Shown: positions 27,067 to 36,449, numbered from the stretch's first letter. The stretch is 64,000 nt of DNA from Pantoea endophytica (GCF_002858935.1 NZ_PJRT01000027.1:1-64000); one strand, 5' to 3'. Notes: generated by a model not told the origin, from the letters alone. Made by a program: numbers and translations.

Positions 27067-28077
27067 TTAACCCATTTGTAGGATCACTTTGCAGCAGGTG
27101 CGGGGATCTTTTTCGAACAGCGTCATGGCTTGCTCAACGTCTGCTAGCGGGAAATAGTGCGTCACCAGTTTCTCCGGCTGGATCTGGCCTTGCTCAATCC
27201 ACTCAATCACCTGCGGGAAGCGATTGCTGTTGAGACGCGAGGTGAACAGCGACAGCTCTTTGCTGGTGAGACTTTGCTGCGTGATGCTGCACGGCTCGCC
27301 AGAAAAACCCAGCAGGCCGATACGCGCCGCCGGTGAGGCGAGGGCGGCGGCTTCTGCCAGGATCGAAGGGTGACAGGCGGCGTCGATAATCAGCGTTGGT
27401 TGCAATCCTTCCAGCTGCGCGGCGAGCGGAATTTCGCTGTTGTTGAACACCTGATCGGCACCGTTTTCCTGCGCCAGCGCCAGCCGTTCTGGCAGACGAT
27501 CAACCACCAATACCTGTTCAACGCCATACACGCCTTTCAGCACCTGAATGGCGGTAAGGCCCATTGGTCCGGCACCGTAAATCAGCGCCACATCGTTTGG
27601 CTGTGGTTTGAGGAAGGCGGTGATATTGGCCGCGATGGTGAAAGGTTCGACCATGCTGGCGAGTTTGTCGGGAACGCTATCCGGCAGGCGGAAGGCGTTT
27701 TTTGCTGGCGCCACGGCATATTCGCTAAAGCCACCGTCGCGGTGCACGCCAATCACCTGCAACGTTGTGCAGACGTTCGGGCGACCAATCGAGCAGGGAT
27801 AGCAGTGACCGCAGCTGACCACCGGATCGACCGCCACACGTTCGCCAATGCGGCTGGCGGCAACGTCATCGCCGACCGCATCAATCAGGCCGAAGAATTC
27901 GTGACCAATCACGCGCGGATATTTTGCGAAAGGATTGTGACCGTGCCAGATATGCACGTCGGAACCGCAGATGCTGGCAAATTGCACCTTCACGCGTACT
28001 TCACCTGCAGCGGGTTGCGGCAGCGGACGTTCTGCCAATACCAGTTCACCCGGTTGCTCAATCACTACACTTTTCAT
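27067..28077 (-). CDS. rspB: RspB-like zinc-dependent alcohol dehydrogenase
   Basis: A 336-residue medium-chain dehydrogenase. The catalytic zinc region has ASICGSDVHIWHG and VIGHEFFG. The structural zinc cysteines lie in CGHCYPCSIGRPNVC, and the Rossmann fold at ALIYGAGPMGLTAIQVL. It matches E. coli RspB throughout (for example GHNPFAKYPRVIGHEFFG and IIDAACHPSIL). RspB acts on sugar-acid derivatives and was originally linked to starvation sensing with RspA; rspA itself is not present here. The start at 28077 gives GGAG six bases upstream; an adjoining ATG at 28080 is also possible. Confidence 0.9.
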   Translation of the reverse strand: MKSVVIEQPGELVLAERPLPQPAAGEVRVKVQFASICGSDVHIWHGHNPFAKYPRVIGHEFFGLIDAVGDDVAASRIGERVAVDPVVSCGHCYPCSIGRPNVCTTLQVIGVHRDGGFSEYAVAPAKNAFRLPDSVPDKLASMVEPFTIAANITAFLKPQPNDVALIYGAGPMGLTAIQVLKGVYGVEQVLVVDRLPERLALAQENGADQVFNNSEIPLAAQLEGLQPTLIIDAACHPSILAEAAALASPAARIGLLGFSGEPCSITQQSLTSKELSLFTSRLNSNRFPQVIEWIEQGQIQPEKLVTHYFPLADVEQAMTLFEKDPRTCCKVILQMG

Positions 28078-28184
28078 CATCTACTCCAACGGGAATGCAA
28101 TGATGAAAAAATACGCGCGCTAATACTACCATACAAGTCGGCGTTAAAGAGTTGTGAAGAGAATCACAGAGGAACAGTTACGTA

Positions 28185-28205
28185 GGGGCGCCATTCATGG
28201 CGACC
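28185..28205. repeat. Small palindrome of the GGTCGCCAT family
   Basis: GGGGCGCCAT-TC-ATGGCGACC, a slightly degenerate copy of the palindrome at 5063-5082, preceded by the same GTAGG. Confidence 0.55.
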
Positions 28206-28245
28206 AGGGAATCACGGCCAGCCTAAATGGCGATGCTGAAATGAC

Positions 28246-28280
28246 AAAAACCCGCTCAGGTTTCCCTGAGCGGGTTTTTT
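28246..28280 (-). terminator. Rho-independent terminator of tRNA-Asn
   Basis: CCCGCTCAGG (28251-28260), four-base loop, CCTGAGCGGG (28265-28274). T-runs flank it in both orientations, so it can act on either strand. It begins shortly after the tRNA 3' end. Confidence 0.92.
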
Positions 28281-28285
28281 AAATT

Positions 28286-28361
28286 TGGCTCCTCTGACTG
28301 GACTCGAACCAGTGACATACGGATTAACAGTCCGCCGTTCTACCGACTGAACTACAGAGGA
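28286..28361 (-). tRNA. tRNA-Asn (GTT anticodon)
   Basis: On the minus strand a complete 76-nt cloverleaf: acceptor TCCTCTG pairing with CAGAGGA, D-arm GTTCAGTCGGTAGAAC, anticodon loop CTGTTAA with GTT, TpsiC arm CTGGTTCGAGTCCAG, discriminator G and encoded CCA. It appears identical or nearly so to E. coli tRNA-Asn. Confidence 0.98.
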
Positions 28362-28379
28362 ATCGTTTGAACGGGGCGC

Positions 28380-28408
28380 ATATTATCGAGCGGCCCTCGC
28401 CTTGTCAA
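28380..28408 (-). promoter_or_regulatory. tRNA-Asn promoter
   Basis: On the minus strand a consensus TTGACA (28403-28408), exact 17-base spacer, TAATAT (28380-28385), then a GC-rich discriminator (GCGCCCC) of the kind found at stringently controlled stable-RNA promoters. Confidence 0.85.
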
Positions 28409-28667
28409 AACTCTTTTTCACAATTCGTTCTGACTGCTGAATAAAGCGTCAATTGCGCGCCATGAGCGGACTCAGCGCGGCAAAATCACGACTGATACAA
28501 CCTCTTTTGTGACGATGATCACCATCTCTATGCAAAATTACATTCTGATTTGTCGATTTTGTCAGATACCTCGCATGCATGATCACAGATATTTCATTTC
28601 GCCGTTGTCGGGGCCAAAAGCGAAACATATATTCCAGATCAACTCTTAAGCGAATGCGGGAATAGTC

Positions 28668-29789
28668 ATGAACAAAGTCAGAATTGGAATGATTGGCAGT
28701 GGTTACATCGGTCGTTGTCACGCGATTGCTTACGCTCAGGCACCTACGGTTTTTGCCCTGAAAGGTGAGATCGTGCGTGAGATGTTGGCGGAAGTGAACC
28801 CAGAGCTGGCAGCAAAACAGGCGGCAACTTTTGGCTTTGCCCGTTCTACTGGCGACTGGCACGAGCTGGTGCGCGATCCGAACATCGATGTGGTTGATAT
28901 CTGCGCGCCAAACTTCCTGCATAAAGAGATGGCGCTGGAAGCGATTCGCAACGGCAAGCACGTTTACTCCGAGAAACCTTTATCGCTATCAGTGGCCGAT
29001 GCGGAAGAGATGGTACAAGCGGCGCAGCAGGCCGGCGTTAAAACGCTGGTCGGCTTTAACTACATGAAAAACCCCACCAGCCAACTGGCGCGCGAGATTA
29101 TCGCGCGTGGTGAAATCGGCGATGTGGTGCACTTCTACGGCACGCACAATGAAGATTATCTGGCACGGCCGGAAACGCCGCTCGATTGGCACTGCCAGAA
29201 AGCGTTGGCCGGGTTAGGCGCGCTTGGCGACCTCGCTGCACATATTGTGAATATGGCGCACTATCTGGTCGGTGATATTGAAGAAGTCAGCGGCGATATG
29301 ATGACGGTGATTAAAGAGCGTCCGGATCCGAAGGATGCTTCACGCCTGCTGCCGGTGGAAAACGAAGATCAGGCCAGCGCCTTGCTGCGCTTTAAAAACG
29401 GTGCGCACGGCGTGTTTGAAACCTCGCGAATCGCCTGCGGCAGCAAAATGGGCCTGACCTATGTGGTTACCGGCAGCAAAGGCACGCTGCGTTACACCCA
29501 GGAACGTATGGCCGAGCTGGAACTGTACATCCACGATGAACCGGCAGGGCGTCAGGGATTCAAAACCATTTTGACCGGTCCGGCGCATCCGGATTATGCC
29601 AATTTCTGCGTTTCAGCCGGGCACGGCATCGGTTTCAACGATCAGAAAACCGTCGAGATTCGCGATTTAATCAATGGCATTGCCGCTGGCGATCGCATGT
29701 GGCCAGATTTCGCCGAAGGATTGCAGGTGCAAAAGGTGCTGGAAGCGGTTGCGGTTTCCGCGCTGGAACGCCGCTGGATGAAGGTGTAA
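28668..29789 (+). CDS. Gfo/Idh/MocA-family oxidoreductase
   Basis: A 373-residue NAD(P)-dependent dehydrogenase with an N-terminal Rossmann domain (RIGMIGSGYIGRCHA, residues 5-19), the family dihydrophilic EKP motif (HVYSEKPLSLS, near residue 100), and the C-terminal alpha/beta sheet domain with LGALGDLAAHIVNMAHYLVGD, where Asp/His act in catalysis. Members oxidise sugars, inositols or their phosphates. There is no sugar transporter, isomerase or regulator next to it, so the substrate is unknown. It stands alone between tRNA-Asn and yegS (convergent). Confidence 0.88.
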   Translation: MNKVRIGMIGSGYIGRCHAIAYAQAPTVFALKGEIVREMLAEVNPELAAKQAATFGFARSTGDWHELVRDPNIDVVDICAPNFLHKEMALEAIRNGKHVYSEKPLSLSVADAEEMVQAAQQAGVKTLVGFNYMKNPTSQLAREIIARGEIGDVVHFYGTHNEDYLARPETPLDWHCQKALAGLGALGDLAAHIVNMAHYLVGDIEEVSGDMMTVIKERPDPKDASRLLPVENEDQASALLRFKNGAHGVFETSRIACGSKMGLTYVVTGSKGTLRYTQERMAELELYIHDEPAGRQGFKTILTGPAHPDYANFCVSAGHGIGFNDQKTVEIRDLINGIAAGDRMWPDFAEGLQVQKVLEAVAVSALERRWMKV

Positions 29790-29810
29790 TCACAGTTAAC
29801 TGAACAACAT

Positions 29811-29856
29811 CGTAGCGGCGCAATGTATTGCGCGCCGTTGAAAGCGCGCCGCTACG
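29811..29856. repeat. Palindromic repeat between convergent genes
   Basis: CGTAGCGGCGC (29811-29821) and its exact complement GCGCCGCTACG (29846-29856) enclose a second GC-rich pair, GGCGCAATG... and ...TTGCGCGCC. It is the only intergenic sequence between the Gfo/Idh gene and yegS and could act as a bidirectional terminator. Confidence 0.6.
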
Positions 29857-29866
29857 GTAATGTGCG

Positions 29867-30766
29867 TTAAGCAAGTAACGGGCATTGAGGCGGTAAACGG
29901 CAGCTCAGTGCGCCCGCCATCACTTCAATCTCAAACTCACTTCCCGTCAGCGGTTCGCCATCCAGATTAAACGTCATCTCATGGGGTGAACGGATGGTGA
30001 GCGACTGCAGCTGCGCCGTGACGATATTCGGATTTTCATCATCACGCGTCAGCGAATGCAGCAACGTTGGCAGCAGCTCTTGCGAGGTGACGATGCTGAG
30101 GTTGAGCTGTCCGTCATTGATTAAGGCATCCGGGCAGAGCTTTTGTCCGCCGCCAGCCTGACGTCCATTGCCGATGCCAATCACCAGCGCATCGCCTTGC
30201 CAGTTAAAGCCGGGGCCGCTGATTTCGCAGCGATCCGGTTTCAGCGCATCGACGCGCATCAAACCATGAATAAAGTACGACACGCCGCCGAGCGCCGATT
30301 TCAGCTTTTCAGGCGTTTCGGTGGTGATGCGTGTACCAAATCCGCCGGTCGCCATATTGATAAAGTAGCGATCGCCGTTCACGCGCGCCAAATCGATAGC
30401 CGTGGCTTTTCCCACCAGCGCGAGACGTAAAGCCGGTTCCATCCCTTCGGGAATACCGACGCTGGTGGCGAAATCATTGGCGGTGCCGAGCGGTAAAATG
30501 CCCAGCGCCGGACGCTGCTGCTCGGGTAATCCCGCCAGCGCGGTGGCGATCTCATTGATGGTGCCATCACCGCCGCCAGCCACCACGGTTTCTGCCTGCA
30601 AAGCGACCGCTTCTTGCACATAACGATCGCCATCACCTTTTTCCCAGGTGACGCGTACCGCCAGATTAAAGCCTTCATCACGCAGCGTATTCACCGCAGC
30701 GCGCAAATCTTCATTACCTGCGCCTTTCCCGTTGAGGATCAGCAGCGTCAGCGGTTTGTTTTGCAT
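29867..30766 (-). CDS. yegS: YegS, lipid kinase
   Basis: YegS is a diacylglycerol-kinase-fold protein shown to phosphorylate phosphatidylglycerol in vitro; its physiological substrate is uncertain. The 299 residues equal the E. coli length. The nucleotide-binding GGGDGT is at 64-69, with [10 protein letters not shown] following. The ATG at 30766, with AAGGAA upstream, gives [14 protein letters not shown] as in E. coli; a longer frame adds 32 unconserved residues that run toward the CyaR gene. Confidence 0.95.
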   Translation of the reverse strand: MQNKPLTLLILNGKGAGNEDLRAAVNTLRDEGFNLAVRVTWEKGDGDRYVQEAVALQAETVVAGGGDGTINEIATALAGLPEQQRPALGILPLGTANDFATSVGIPEGMEPALRLALVGKATAIDLARVNGDRYFINMATGGFGTRITTETPEKLKSALGGVSYFIHGLMRVDALKPDRCEISGPGFNWQGDALVIGIGNGRQAGGGQKLCPDALINDGQLNLSIVTSQELLPTLLHSLTRDDENPNIVTAQLQSLTIRSPHEMTFNLDGEPLTGSEFEIEVMAGALSCRLPPQCPLLA

Positions 30767-30860
30767 TATCAGTTCCTTGATGCGAGAGACAGAGCACTGG
30801 TTATAGCATAGCTGGGGAGAGAACTTTATCGGCGGGCGACGAAAAAATCGGTGGGCGATC

Positions 30861-30946
30861 AAAAAAGAAAACCCGCACGGGGGAGCCGGGCGGGTGAATG
30901 AGGTGGTTCCTGGTACTACCTGCTTTTATTCTTACTCGTTAGCAGC
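30861..30946 (-). ncRNA. cyaR: CyaR small regulatory RNA
   Basis: On the minus strand, an 86-nt transcript is predicted. It has the conserved CyaR seed GTACCAGGAACCACCTC, identical to the E. coli RNA at this stretch. It ends in a GC-rich terminator hairpin (CCCGC...GCGGG) with TTTTCTTTTTT. CyaR is an Hfq-dependent sRNA, activated by CRP-cAMP, that represses ompX, luxS, nadE and others by pairing through this seed. Its location directly downstream of yegQ is the same as in E. coli. The 5' half differs from E. coli. Confidence 0.9.
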
Positions 30947-30953
30947 AGGCGAG

Positions 30954-30996
30954 ATTCTAAAGCGAGGCGAAGAAAGGGTCTGTGATCCTACTCTAA
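30954..30996 (-). promoter_or_regulatory. cyaR promoter with CRP-type site
   Basis: On the minus strand, TAGAAT (plus 30954-30959) lies seven bases before the inferred cyaR start at 30946. A CRP-like sequence TGTGA-N6-TCTAA (plus 30981-30996) is centred about 42 bases upstream of the start, the class II position, and there is no good -35 hexamer. This agrees with the known CRP dependence of cyaR. Confidence 0.6.
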
Positions 30997-31015
30997 CTTC
31001 GCCATTTTCTTTTCT

Positions 31016-32383
31016 TTATGTGCGATTTTTCCCGTGTGGATCGTAGGTGCTGTGGCCATCGGTGAAATTACGCAACAGCAGGGCGAAGGCGAGGTTGACC
31101 GATTCCGGGACCGGGATCCACACGCGGTGTCCATCGCCTGGCGCCACGTCCACTGCCGATCCTTTATCGTTCTGCATGGTTTCCAACGTGCAATTGAGGT
31201 TGCCTTCGGGCGTCATGATCTCGACAGAATCCCCGAGCATAAACTTATTCTTTACCGCAATCTGCGCCCAGTCACCGCGACGTTCGCCGGTGAATTCGCC
31301 GACAAACTGCTGGCGCTCGGAGATGGAGAAACCTTGCTGGTAGTTCTGATAGCTGTCATGGGTATGACGACGCAGAAAGCCTTCGGTGTAACCGCGGTGC
31401 GCCAAACCTTCCAGCGTCTCCAGCAGCGCTGGATCGAAGGGTTTACCCGCAGCGGCATCGTCAATGGCACGGCGATAAACCTGCGCGGTGCGCGCGCAGT
31501 AGTAGAAGGATTTGGTGCGGCCTTCGATTTTCAGCGAGTGCACACCCATTTGGCTAAGACGTTCAACGTGCGCCACCGCACGCAAATCTTTTGAGTTCAT
31601 GATGTAGGTGCCGTGTTCATCTTCGAAGGCGCTCATCACCTCACCCGGCTTCATCTTCTCTTCCAGCAGGAACACGCGGTCGGTGGTCGCGCCGACGCCC
31701 AAAGTCGGCTCCTGCACCTTAACCGGCTCATGGAAACCGACGATATTGCCCATCTCATCCTGCTTGCCTTCTTCCACTTTGTATTCCCAGCGGCAGGCAT
31801 TGGTGCAGGTCCCTTGATTAGGATCGCGTTTGTTGAGGTAGCCCGAGAGCAGGCAGCGGCCGGAGTAAGCCATGCACAGCGCGCCGTGCACGAAGATCTC
31901 AATCTCCATTTCCGGCACCTGCTGACGGATTTCTGCAATCTCATCCAGCGATAGCTCGCGTGAAAGAATCACGCGCGTCAGCCCCATCTGCTGCCAGAAT
32001 TTCACCGTGGCCCAGTTGACCGCGTTGGCCTGCACCGACAGATGAATCGGCATCTGCGGAAAGGCTTCACGCACCAGCATAATCAAGCCGGGATCGGACA
32101 TGATCAGCGCGTCCGGCTGCATGGCAATGACCGGCGTCAGATCGCGGATAAAGGTTTTCAGTTTGGCGTTGTGCGGGGCGATGTTGACCACCACGTAGAA
32201 TTTCTTACCGAGCGCATGGGCTTCATTGATGCCCTGCGCCAGAATCTCGTGGGTGAATTCGTTGTTGCGCACGCGCAGGCTGTAGCGCGGTTGGCCAGCG
32301 TAGACGGCATCAGCGCCGTAGGCAAAGGCATAGCGCATATTCTTCAGCGATCCCGCTGGAGAAAGCAGTTCAGGTTTTAACAT
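31016..32383 (-). CDS. trhP: TrhP (YegQ), tRNA U34 hydroxylation protein, U32 family
   Basis: TrhP (YegQ) is a U32-family Fe-S protein needed for prephenate-dependent, oxygen-independent 5-hydroxyuridine formation at tRNA position 34. The 455-residue protein starts MLKPELLSPAGSLKNMRYAFAYGADAVYAG, essentially as in E. coli. It keeps the cysteine set in GALCMAYSGRCLLSGYLNKRDPNQGTCTNACRW in order (cited here by its Cys residues near 165-195). The ATG at 32383 is chosen over a GTG at 32395 by similarity. The upstream FNR-like site at 32499-32512 suggests anaerobic induction. cyaR follows. Confidence 0.94.
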   Translation of the reverse strand: MLKPELLSPAGSLKNMRYAFAYGADAVYAGQPRYSLRVRNNEFTHEILAQGINEAHALGKKFYVVVNIAPHNAKLKTFIRDLTPVIAMQPDALIMSDPGLIMLVREAFPQMPIHLSVQANAVNWATVKFWQQMGLTRVILSRELSLDEIAEIRQQVPEMEIEIFVHGALCMAYSGRCLLSGYLNKRDPNQGTCTNACRWEYKVEEGKQDEMGNIVGFHEPVKVQEPTLGVGATTDRVFLLEEKMKPGEVMSAFEDEHGTYIMNSKDLRAVAHVERLSQMGVHSLKIEGRTKSFYYCARTAQVYRRAIDDAAAGKPFDPALLETLEGLAHRGYTEGFLRRHTHDSYQNYQQGFSISERQQFVGEFTGERRGDWAQIAVKNKFMLGDSVEIMTPEGNLNCTLETMQNDKGSAVDVAPGDGHRVWIPVPESVNLAFALLLRNFTDGHSTYDPHGKNRT

Positions 32384-32469
32384 GGATTTTCTCACTGATG
32401 TCAGGTCAGCATGCCATCGTGGATGGCAGGTGCAGCGGCCGCATTATACGGCCCTGCAAAAGGTGGGGA

Positions 32470-32512
32470 ATTGTAGGCAGGCCCGCACCCGATGTAAATT
32501 GACCTGGATCAA
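32470..32512 (-). promoter_or_regulatory. trhP promoter with class II FNR-type site
   Basis: TTGAC-CTGG-ATCAA (32499-32512) matches the FNR consensus TTGAT-N4-ATCAA at 9 of 10 positions. On the minus strand TACAAT (plus 32470-32475) makes a good -10. With a start at 32463-32464 the FNR site is centred at about -41.5, the classic activating position, with no separate -35 needed. Confidence 0.6.
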
Positions 32513-32528
32513 TGTAAGCCGTTGCAGG

Positions 32529-33236
32529 CTACAGCAAGCGGCAGACGTCCGCTTCCCAGCGATACCCCATGCCGTACACCGCGCGGATAAACGGCTGTTC
32601 CGCATCGAGGCTTTCCAGCTTGCGGCGCAGGTTTTTGATGTGACTGTCGATAGTGCGATCGGTGACTACGCGGTAATCGTCGTAGAGATGATTGAGCAAC
32701 TGCTCGCGCGAGAACACTTTTCCCGGCTCCAGCGCCAGCGTTTTCAGCAGACGAAATTCGGCGGGCGTCAGCTCCAGTTGTTGTTCACGCCAGCTGGCCT
32801 GAAAGCGGCTCTCATCAATATGCAGAGGCGATTCCTGCTGCGCCTCTTCCGGCGAACGTTTGACGCGGCGCAAAATGGTTTTGACGCGCGCCACCACTTC
32901 ACGCGGGCTGAACGGCTTGCAGATATAGTCATCCGCGCCGATTTCCAGCCCCAGCAGGCGATCAATCTCCTCGGTGCGCGCGGTCACCATGATGATCGGC
33001 AGCTCCGAGAAACGGCGAATTTCGCGGCACAGCGTTAAGCCGTCGCGGCCGGGCAGCATCAAATCCAGCAGCATCAGGTCCGGCGGCGTGTGCTGAACAT
33101 AGCTCAACACCGCGTTACCGTCGGCAATGTGGTGCGTGCGATAGTTGGACGCCTGCAGATAATCAATCATCAGCTGCGCCAGTTTGGGTTCATCTTCTAC
33201 AACAAGGATCAGAGGGTCGCTATTTTCCGGGCTCAT
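32529..33236 (-). CDS. baeR: BaeR, envelope-stress response regulator
   Basis: BaeR is the OmpR-family regulator that, phosphorylated by BaeS, activates mdtABCD and other envelope-stress genes. The 235-residue protein has the receiver domain with phospho-acceptor Asp58 ([10 protein letters not shown]) and acidic pocket EDE at 14-16. Its winged-helix domain ends in [16 protein letters not shown] and [12 protein letters not shown], which matches E. coli BaeR. It follows baeS by nine bases and is last in the mdtABC-vapBC-mdtD-baeSR transcription unit. Confidence 0.97.
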   Translation of the reverse strand: MSPENSDPLILVVEDEPKLAQLMIDYLQASNYRTHHIADGNAVLSYVQHTPPDLMLLDLMLPGRDGLTLCREIRRFSELPIIMVTARTEEIDRLLGLEIGADDYICKPFSPREVVARVKTILRRVKRSPEEAQQESPLHIDESRFQASWREQQLELTPAEFRLLKTLALEPGKVFSREQLLNHLYDDYRVVTDRTIDSHIKNLRRKLESLDAEQPFIRAVYGMGYRWEADVCRLL

Positions 33237-33245
33237 AAGTGGCGT

Positions 33246-34631
33246 CTAGTGAGGAACATACGGCAAGTTTAGCGTGATTTGCAGTCCACCTAAATCAGAG
33301 TGATCCGCACTGATGCTGCCGTCATGCGCTTCCACGATATTTTTACAGATCGCCAGGCCAAGCCCAGAGCCGCCGCTGGCGCGATTGCGTGAACTTTCTG
33401 CGCGGAAAAATCGTTCAAATAATTGTGCCTGATGGGCCGGATCTACGCCCGGCGCGCTGTCCGCAAACCGCAGCTGCCAGTTTTCGCCCGCCAGCTGCAT
33501 CGAGAGCTGCACCGCGCCACCGCTGTCGGTGTAACGCAGGCTGTTTTCCAGCAAATTGGTGAACAGCTGCATCAGGCGATCGGGATCGCCAAAGCTCTCC
33601 GCCTGCGCGGGTAACGCCAGATTAAGAGCTAAGCCGCGGCTGCGATAGCGTTCGCCGAAGCTGCCGGCCACCACTTCCAGCAGAGTGACCAGATCAACCG
33701 GCTGCTTGCGATAGGCGAGGGCGCCCGCGTCAGATAATGACAGCTGATGCAGATCCTCCACCAGTTTCGTCAGCACCACCACTTCACTTTGCAATGAACT
33801 AATGGCTTCCGGCGTCAGCTTGCGCACGCCATCCTGCATCGCTTCCAGCTCACCGCGCAGAATCGCCAGCGGCGTGCGCAGTTCATGGGAGATGTCGGCC
33901 ATAAAGGCGCGGCGGTTGCTTTCGTTCTTTTCCAGCGAACTGGCAAGCTGGTTGAAGTCGCGGCCCAGTTGGCCGAGTTCATCGCTGCTGCCGACTTCCA
34001 CGCGGGTAGCGAAATTGCCCGCCGCCAAATGGTGCGTGCCATCCACCAGCCGTTTTACCGGTGCCAGTAAACCGCGCGCCAGCAGCCAGGTGACCAGCGC
34101 GGCGAGTAACCCAGTCAGCGCCACAATCATCCAACTGGTGCGTCGCTGCTGCTGATCAAAGTTGATGTCGGTGCTGCGCGTCAGACGTTCAGCCGGTGAG
34201 GCAATCACCCAGCCAACAATTTTGCCGTTGCTGGTGGTGATATTGCGCCGGGTACCTTCCGGCGGCACCGGCTGGCGCGGCCCTGACAGCACTTTGTATT
34301 GCTGATCGATAATCCAGAACTGCGTGCGCCAGCCGTGCGGCGGTAACTGATTCACGCTGCCCGGATTCTGCTCCAGCGAGCGCAAAATAGAAAAAATCAG
34401 CTTGTCATTGCTGCGCAGAAAATCCCAGCTACCGTGCTGTTCATACTGATCGGCCAGCGCATCGCTCAGCAGGGTTAAGCGCTGCTCGTTGCCTTTTTTG
34501 ATGTAATCCACAAAGCCGTGCTCAAAGCTGAGCCGCACGCCCCAATGCATGGTGATGATCACCAGCATGCAGGTGGAAAAAATCGCCGCAAACAGCTTGG
34601 CACCAATGCCCCATTTTACCGGCCGCTTCAT
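33246..34631 (-). CDS. baeS: BaeS, sensor histidine kinase
   Basis: A 461-residue inner-membrane kinase sensing envelope stress (indole, zinc excess, antimicrobials in E. coli). It has two transmembrane segments (about 10-30 and 168-187), a periplasmic domain between them, HAMP, and an H-box with phospho-accepting His in [19 protein letters not shown]. The ATPase domain has N-box [18 protein letters not shown] and GGSGLGLAI. Its ATG overlaps the mdtD stop by four bases, so translation is coupled. Confidence 0.96.
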   Translation of the reverse strand: MKRPVKWGIGAKLFAAIFSTCMLVIITMHWGVRLSFEHGFVDYIKKGNEQRLTLLSDALADQYEQHGSWDFLRSNDKLIFSILRSLEQNPGSVNQLPPHGWRTQFWIIDQQYKVLSGPRQPVPPEGTRRNITTSNGKIVGWVIASPAERLTRSTDINFDQQQRRTSWMIVALTGLLAALVTWLLARGLLAPVKRLVDGTHHLAAGNFATRVEVGSSDELGQLGRDFNQLASSLEKNESNRRAFMADISHELRTPLAILRGELEAMQDGVRKLTPEAISSLQSEVVVLTKLVEDLHQLSLSDAGALAYRKQPVDLVTLLEVVAGSFGERYRSRGLALNLALPAQAESFGDPDRLMQLFTNLLENSLRYTDSGGAVQLSMQLAGENWQLRFADSAPGVDPAHQAQLFERFFRAESSRNRASGGSGLGLAICKNIVEAHDGSISADHSDLGGLQITLNLPYVPH

Positions 34632-36034
34632 CCTTTGCTCCTGCCTCTAAGGTCAACGTTTTTACTGACATCCTTCGGTACGCGCCAGAACACCAGCGCC
34701 GGCAGCGCAATCACCAGCGCCATGCACAGATAGGTGTAAATGAAGGTTTGATGCGCCGCCGGGCTGTCGGCTACCACGCCGTGGCCAAATGAGCCCAACA
34801 GCAAACCGGCCACGGTGACGCCAATACTCATCGACAGCTGCATGATCATCGACAACAACGAGTTGCCGCTGGAAGCCAGATCGTCCGGCAGTTCCTTTAG
34901 CGTCAAGGTATTCATCGAAGAGAAGCGGATGGCGTTGACCATGCCCTGCAGCAATAACACCACCGGCAGCAGCCAAATCCATCCCAGCAGCGCCACCAGC
35001 GGGAACAGCAGCACCACCAACGCCAGCGCCAGGGTCGCGCCGACCAGCGCATTGCGATAGCCGAACAGGTTGACGATGCGCACCACCACGCGCTTAGTCC
35101 CCATATTGCCGAGCACCATTGGAATCATCATCAATCCGGCGTGGAATGGGCTGTAGCCGAGGCCGACCTGCAGGAAAATGGGCGTCATAAACGGCAGCAT
35201 GCCGCTACCGATGCGGCCGGTAAAACTGCCGATCAGGCCAATTGAATAGATGCGGTTATCAAACAGTTTCAGGCTGAACAGCGCGTTATCGTTGTTGCGG
35301 CCGTGCATCAGGTAGAACAGCAGCGAAAACACCCCAACCAGAATCAGTAAGCCGAGCAACAGCGGCGATCCGCCGGCGCTGCGCTGACCATCCAGCGCCA
35401 GCGTTAAGGTCGCCATGCCGACGGCCAGCAGCACAAAACCGAGGAAATCAAAGCGCCGCGTCTGCATGGTGTAATTCGGCATCAGCGTCAGCGTGGCAAT
35501 CGCACCAATGATGCCAACCGGAATGTTGATCAGGAAAATCCAGTGCCAGCTGGCGTACTCCACCAGAACCCCGCCCAGCGCCGGGCCAAGCAGCGGACCA
35601 ATTTGTCCCGGCGTGGTGACGAAGGTCATTGCCGACATATATTGCTCGCGCGGCACAATTTTCATCACCGTTAAGCGGCCAACCGGCACCATCATCGCGC
35701 CACCAATGCCTTGCACCACGCGCGCCATAATCAGCTCATCGAGCGTGGCGGAGAAGGCGCACAGCAGCGAGCCGATGCTGAACAGCACAATCGCGCAGAA
35801 GAAGATATTGCGCACGCCAAAACGGTCCGCCAGCCAGCCGCTGATCGGCAACGTAATCGCCACGGTCAGCACATAAGAAACGATCACCGAGTGCATATTC
35901 AGCGGGCTGACGTTGAGATCGCGCGCCATCGACGGGATCGCGGTATTGACGATGGTGGTATCCAGCGCCTGCATAAAGAAGCCAAACGCGACGATCCACA
36001 GCTGCCAGCGCACGGTGGCGTTTTGAGGTGACAT
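34628..36034 (-). CDS. mdtD: MdtD, MFS drug-efflux family transporter
   Basis: A 468-residue, fourteen-helix DHA2-family permease. The stretch [19 protein letters not shown] near residues 18-36 is the family motif; [12 protein letters not shown] and [19 protein letters not shown] follow. In E. coli mdtD overlaps mdtC directly; the protein is not required for MdtABC efflux and may export iron citrate-like compounds. Here its start lies only 16 bases beyond the vapC stop, so the toxin-antitoxin pair separates it from mdtC. It is coupled to baeS by a four-base overlap. Confidence 0.94.
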   Translation of the reverse strand: MSPQNATVRWQLWIVAFGFFMQALDTTIVNTAIPSMARDLNVSPLNMHSVIVSYVLTVAITLPISGWLADRFGVRNIFFCAIVLFSIGSLLCAFSATLDELIMARVVQGIGGAMMVPVGRLTVMKIVPREQYMSAMTFVTTPGQIGPLLGPALGGVLVEYASWHWIFLINIPVGIIGAIATLTLMPNYTMQTRRFDFLGFVLLAVGMATLTLALDGQRSAGGSPLLLGLLILVGVFSLLFYLMHGRNNDNALFSLKLFDNRIYSIGLIGSFTGRIGSGMLPFMTPIFLQVGLGYSPFHAGLMMIPMVLGNMGTKRVVVRIVNLFGYRNALVGATLALALVVLLFPLVALLGWIWLLPVVLLLQGMVNAIRFSSMNTLTLKELPDDLASSGNSLLSMIMQLSMSIGVTVAGLLLGSFGHGVVADSPAAHQTFIYTYLCMALVIALPALVFWRVPKDVSKNVDLRGRSKG

Positions 36035-36050
36035 GCAGGTACCCGTTATG

Positions 36051-36449
36051 TCAGATCCAGTTTTCGCAGATCAGCCCATTCACGCGTGAAAATTCACGCA
36101 AATTGTTCGATACCAACGTCAGGGCGGCACTGCGTGCATGAGCGGCGATGTGAAGATCGTTCAGGCCGATAGGCGTGCCATTTTTCTCCAGTTCTGCGCG
36201 GATAGCGCCATAGTGGAAAGCGGCTTTGGCATCGTAATTCAGCACATCAAGGCGTGAGACAAAATCTTCAACGGTACGTAGGCTCCGCTCAGGAAAGGCG
36301 CTCTTTTCTGAGCCATGAAACAGCTCCGCCAGGGTGATCGTCGAGATAACCATCCGGCCGACATTGGCGTTGAAACGTTCGAGCACCTCAATCGGCCGCC
36401 GCTTGATGACGTAGACAACAATATTGGTATCCAGCATGTAGCGATGCAT
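36051..36449 (-). CDS. vapC: VapC toxin, PIN-domain ribonuclease
   Basis: VapC toxins are PIN-domain RNases that cleave specific RNAs (initiator tRNA in Shigella/Salmonella) when free of VapB. The 132-residue protein begins [19 protein letters not shown] and retains the acidic residues Asp7, Glu42 and Asp98 ([11 protein letters not shown]) plus the downstream VSNNLREF motif. It resembles the enterobacterial MvpA/VapC group throughout. Its ATG overlaps the vapB stop by one base (TAATG). It lies inside the mdt-bae operon, 16 bases before mdtD. Confidence 0.93.
   Translation of the reverse strand: MHRYMLDTNIVVYVIKRRPIEVLERFNANVGRMVISTITLAELFHGSEKSAFPERSLRTVEDFVSRLDVLNYDAKAAFHYGAIRAELEKNGTPIGLNDLHIAAHARSAALTLVSNNLREFSRVNGLICENWI

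Larger units (their letters stand above)
28081..28667. other. Intergenic region around tRNA-Asn
   Basis: This 587-base stretch contains the rspB 5' flank, one GGCGCCAT-type palindrome (28185-28205), the tRNA terminator, tRNA-Asn, its promoter, and about 230 bases upstream of the Gfo/Idh gene. No integrase or attachment-site duplication is visible beside the tRNA. The 28440-28667 part holds no gene that I can support. Confidence 0.6.

Noticed and set aside
28286..28667. Possible genomic island inserted at tRNA-Asn
   Set aside because: No integrase, no repeated tRNA 3' end, and backbone synteny resumes within 1.5 kb.
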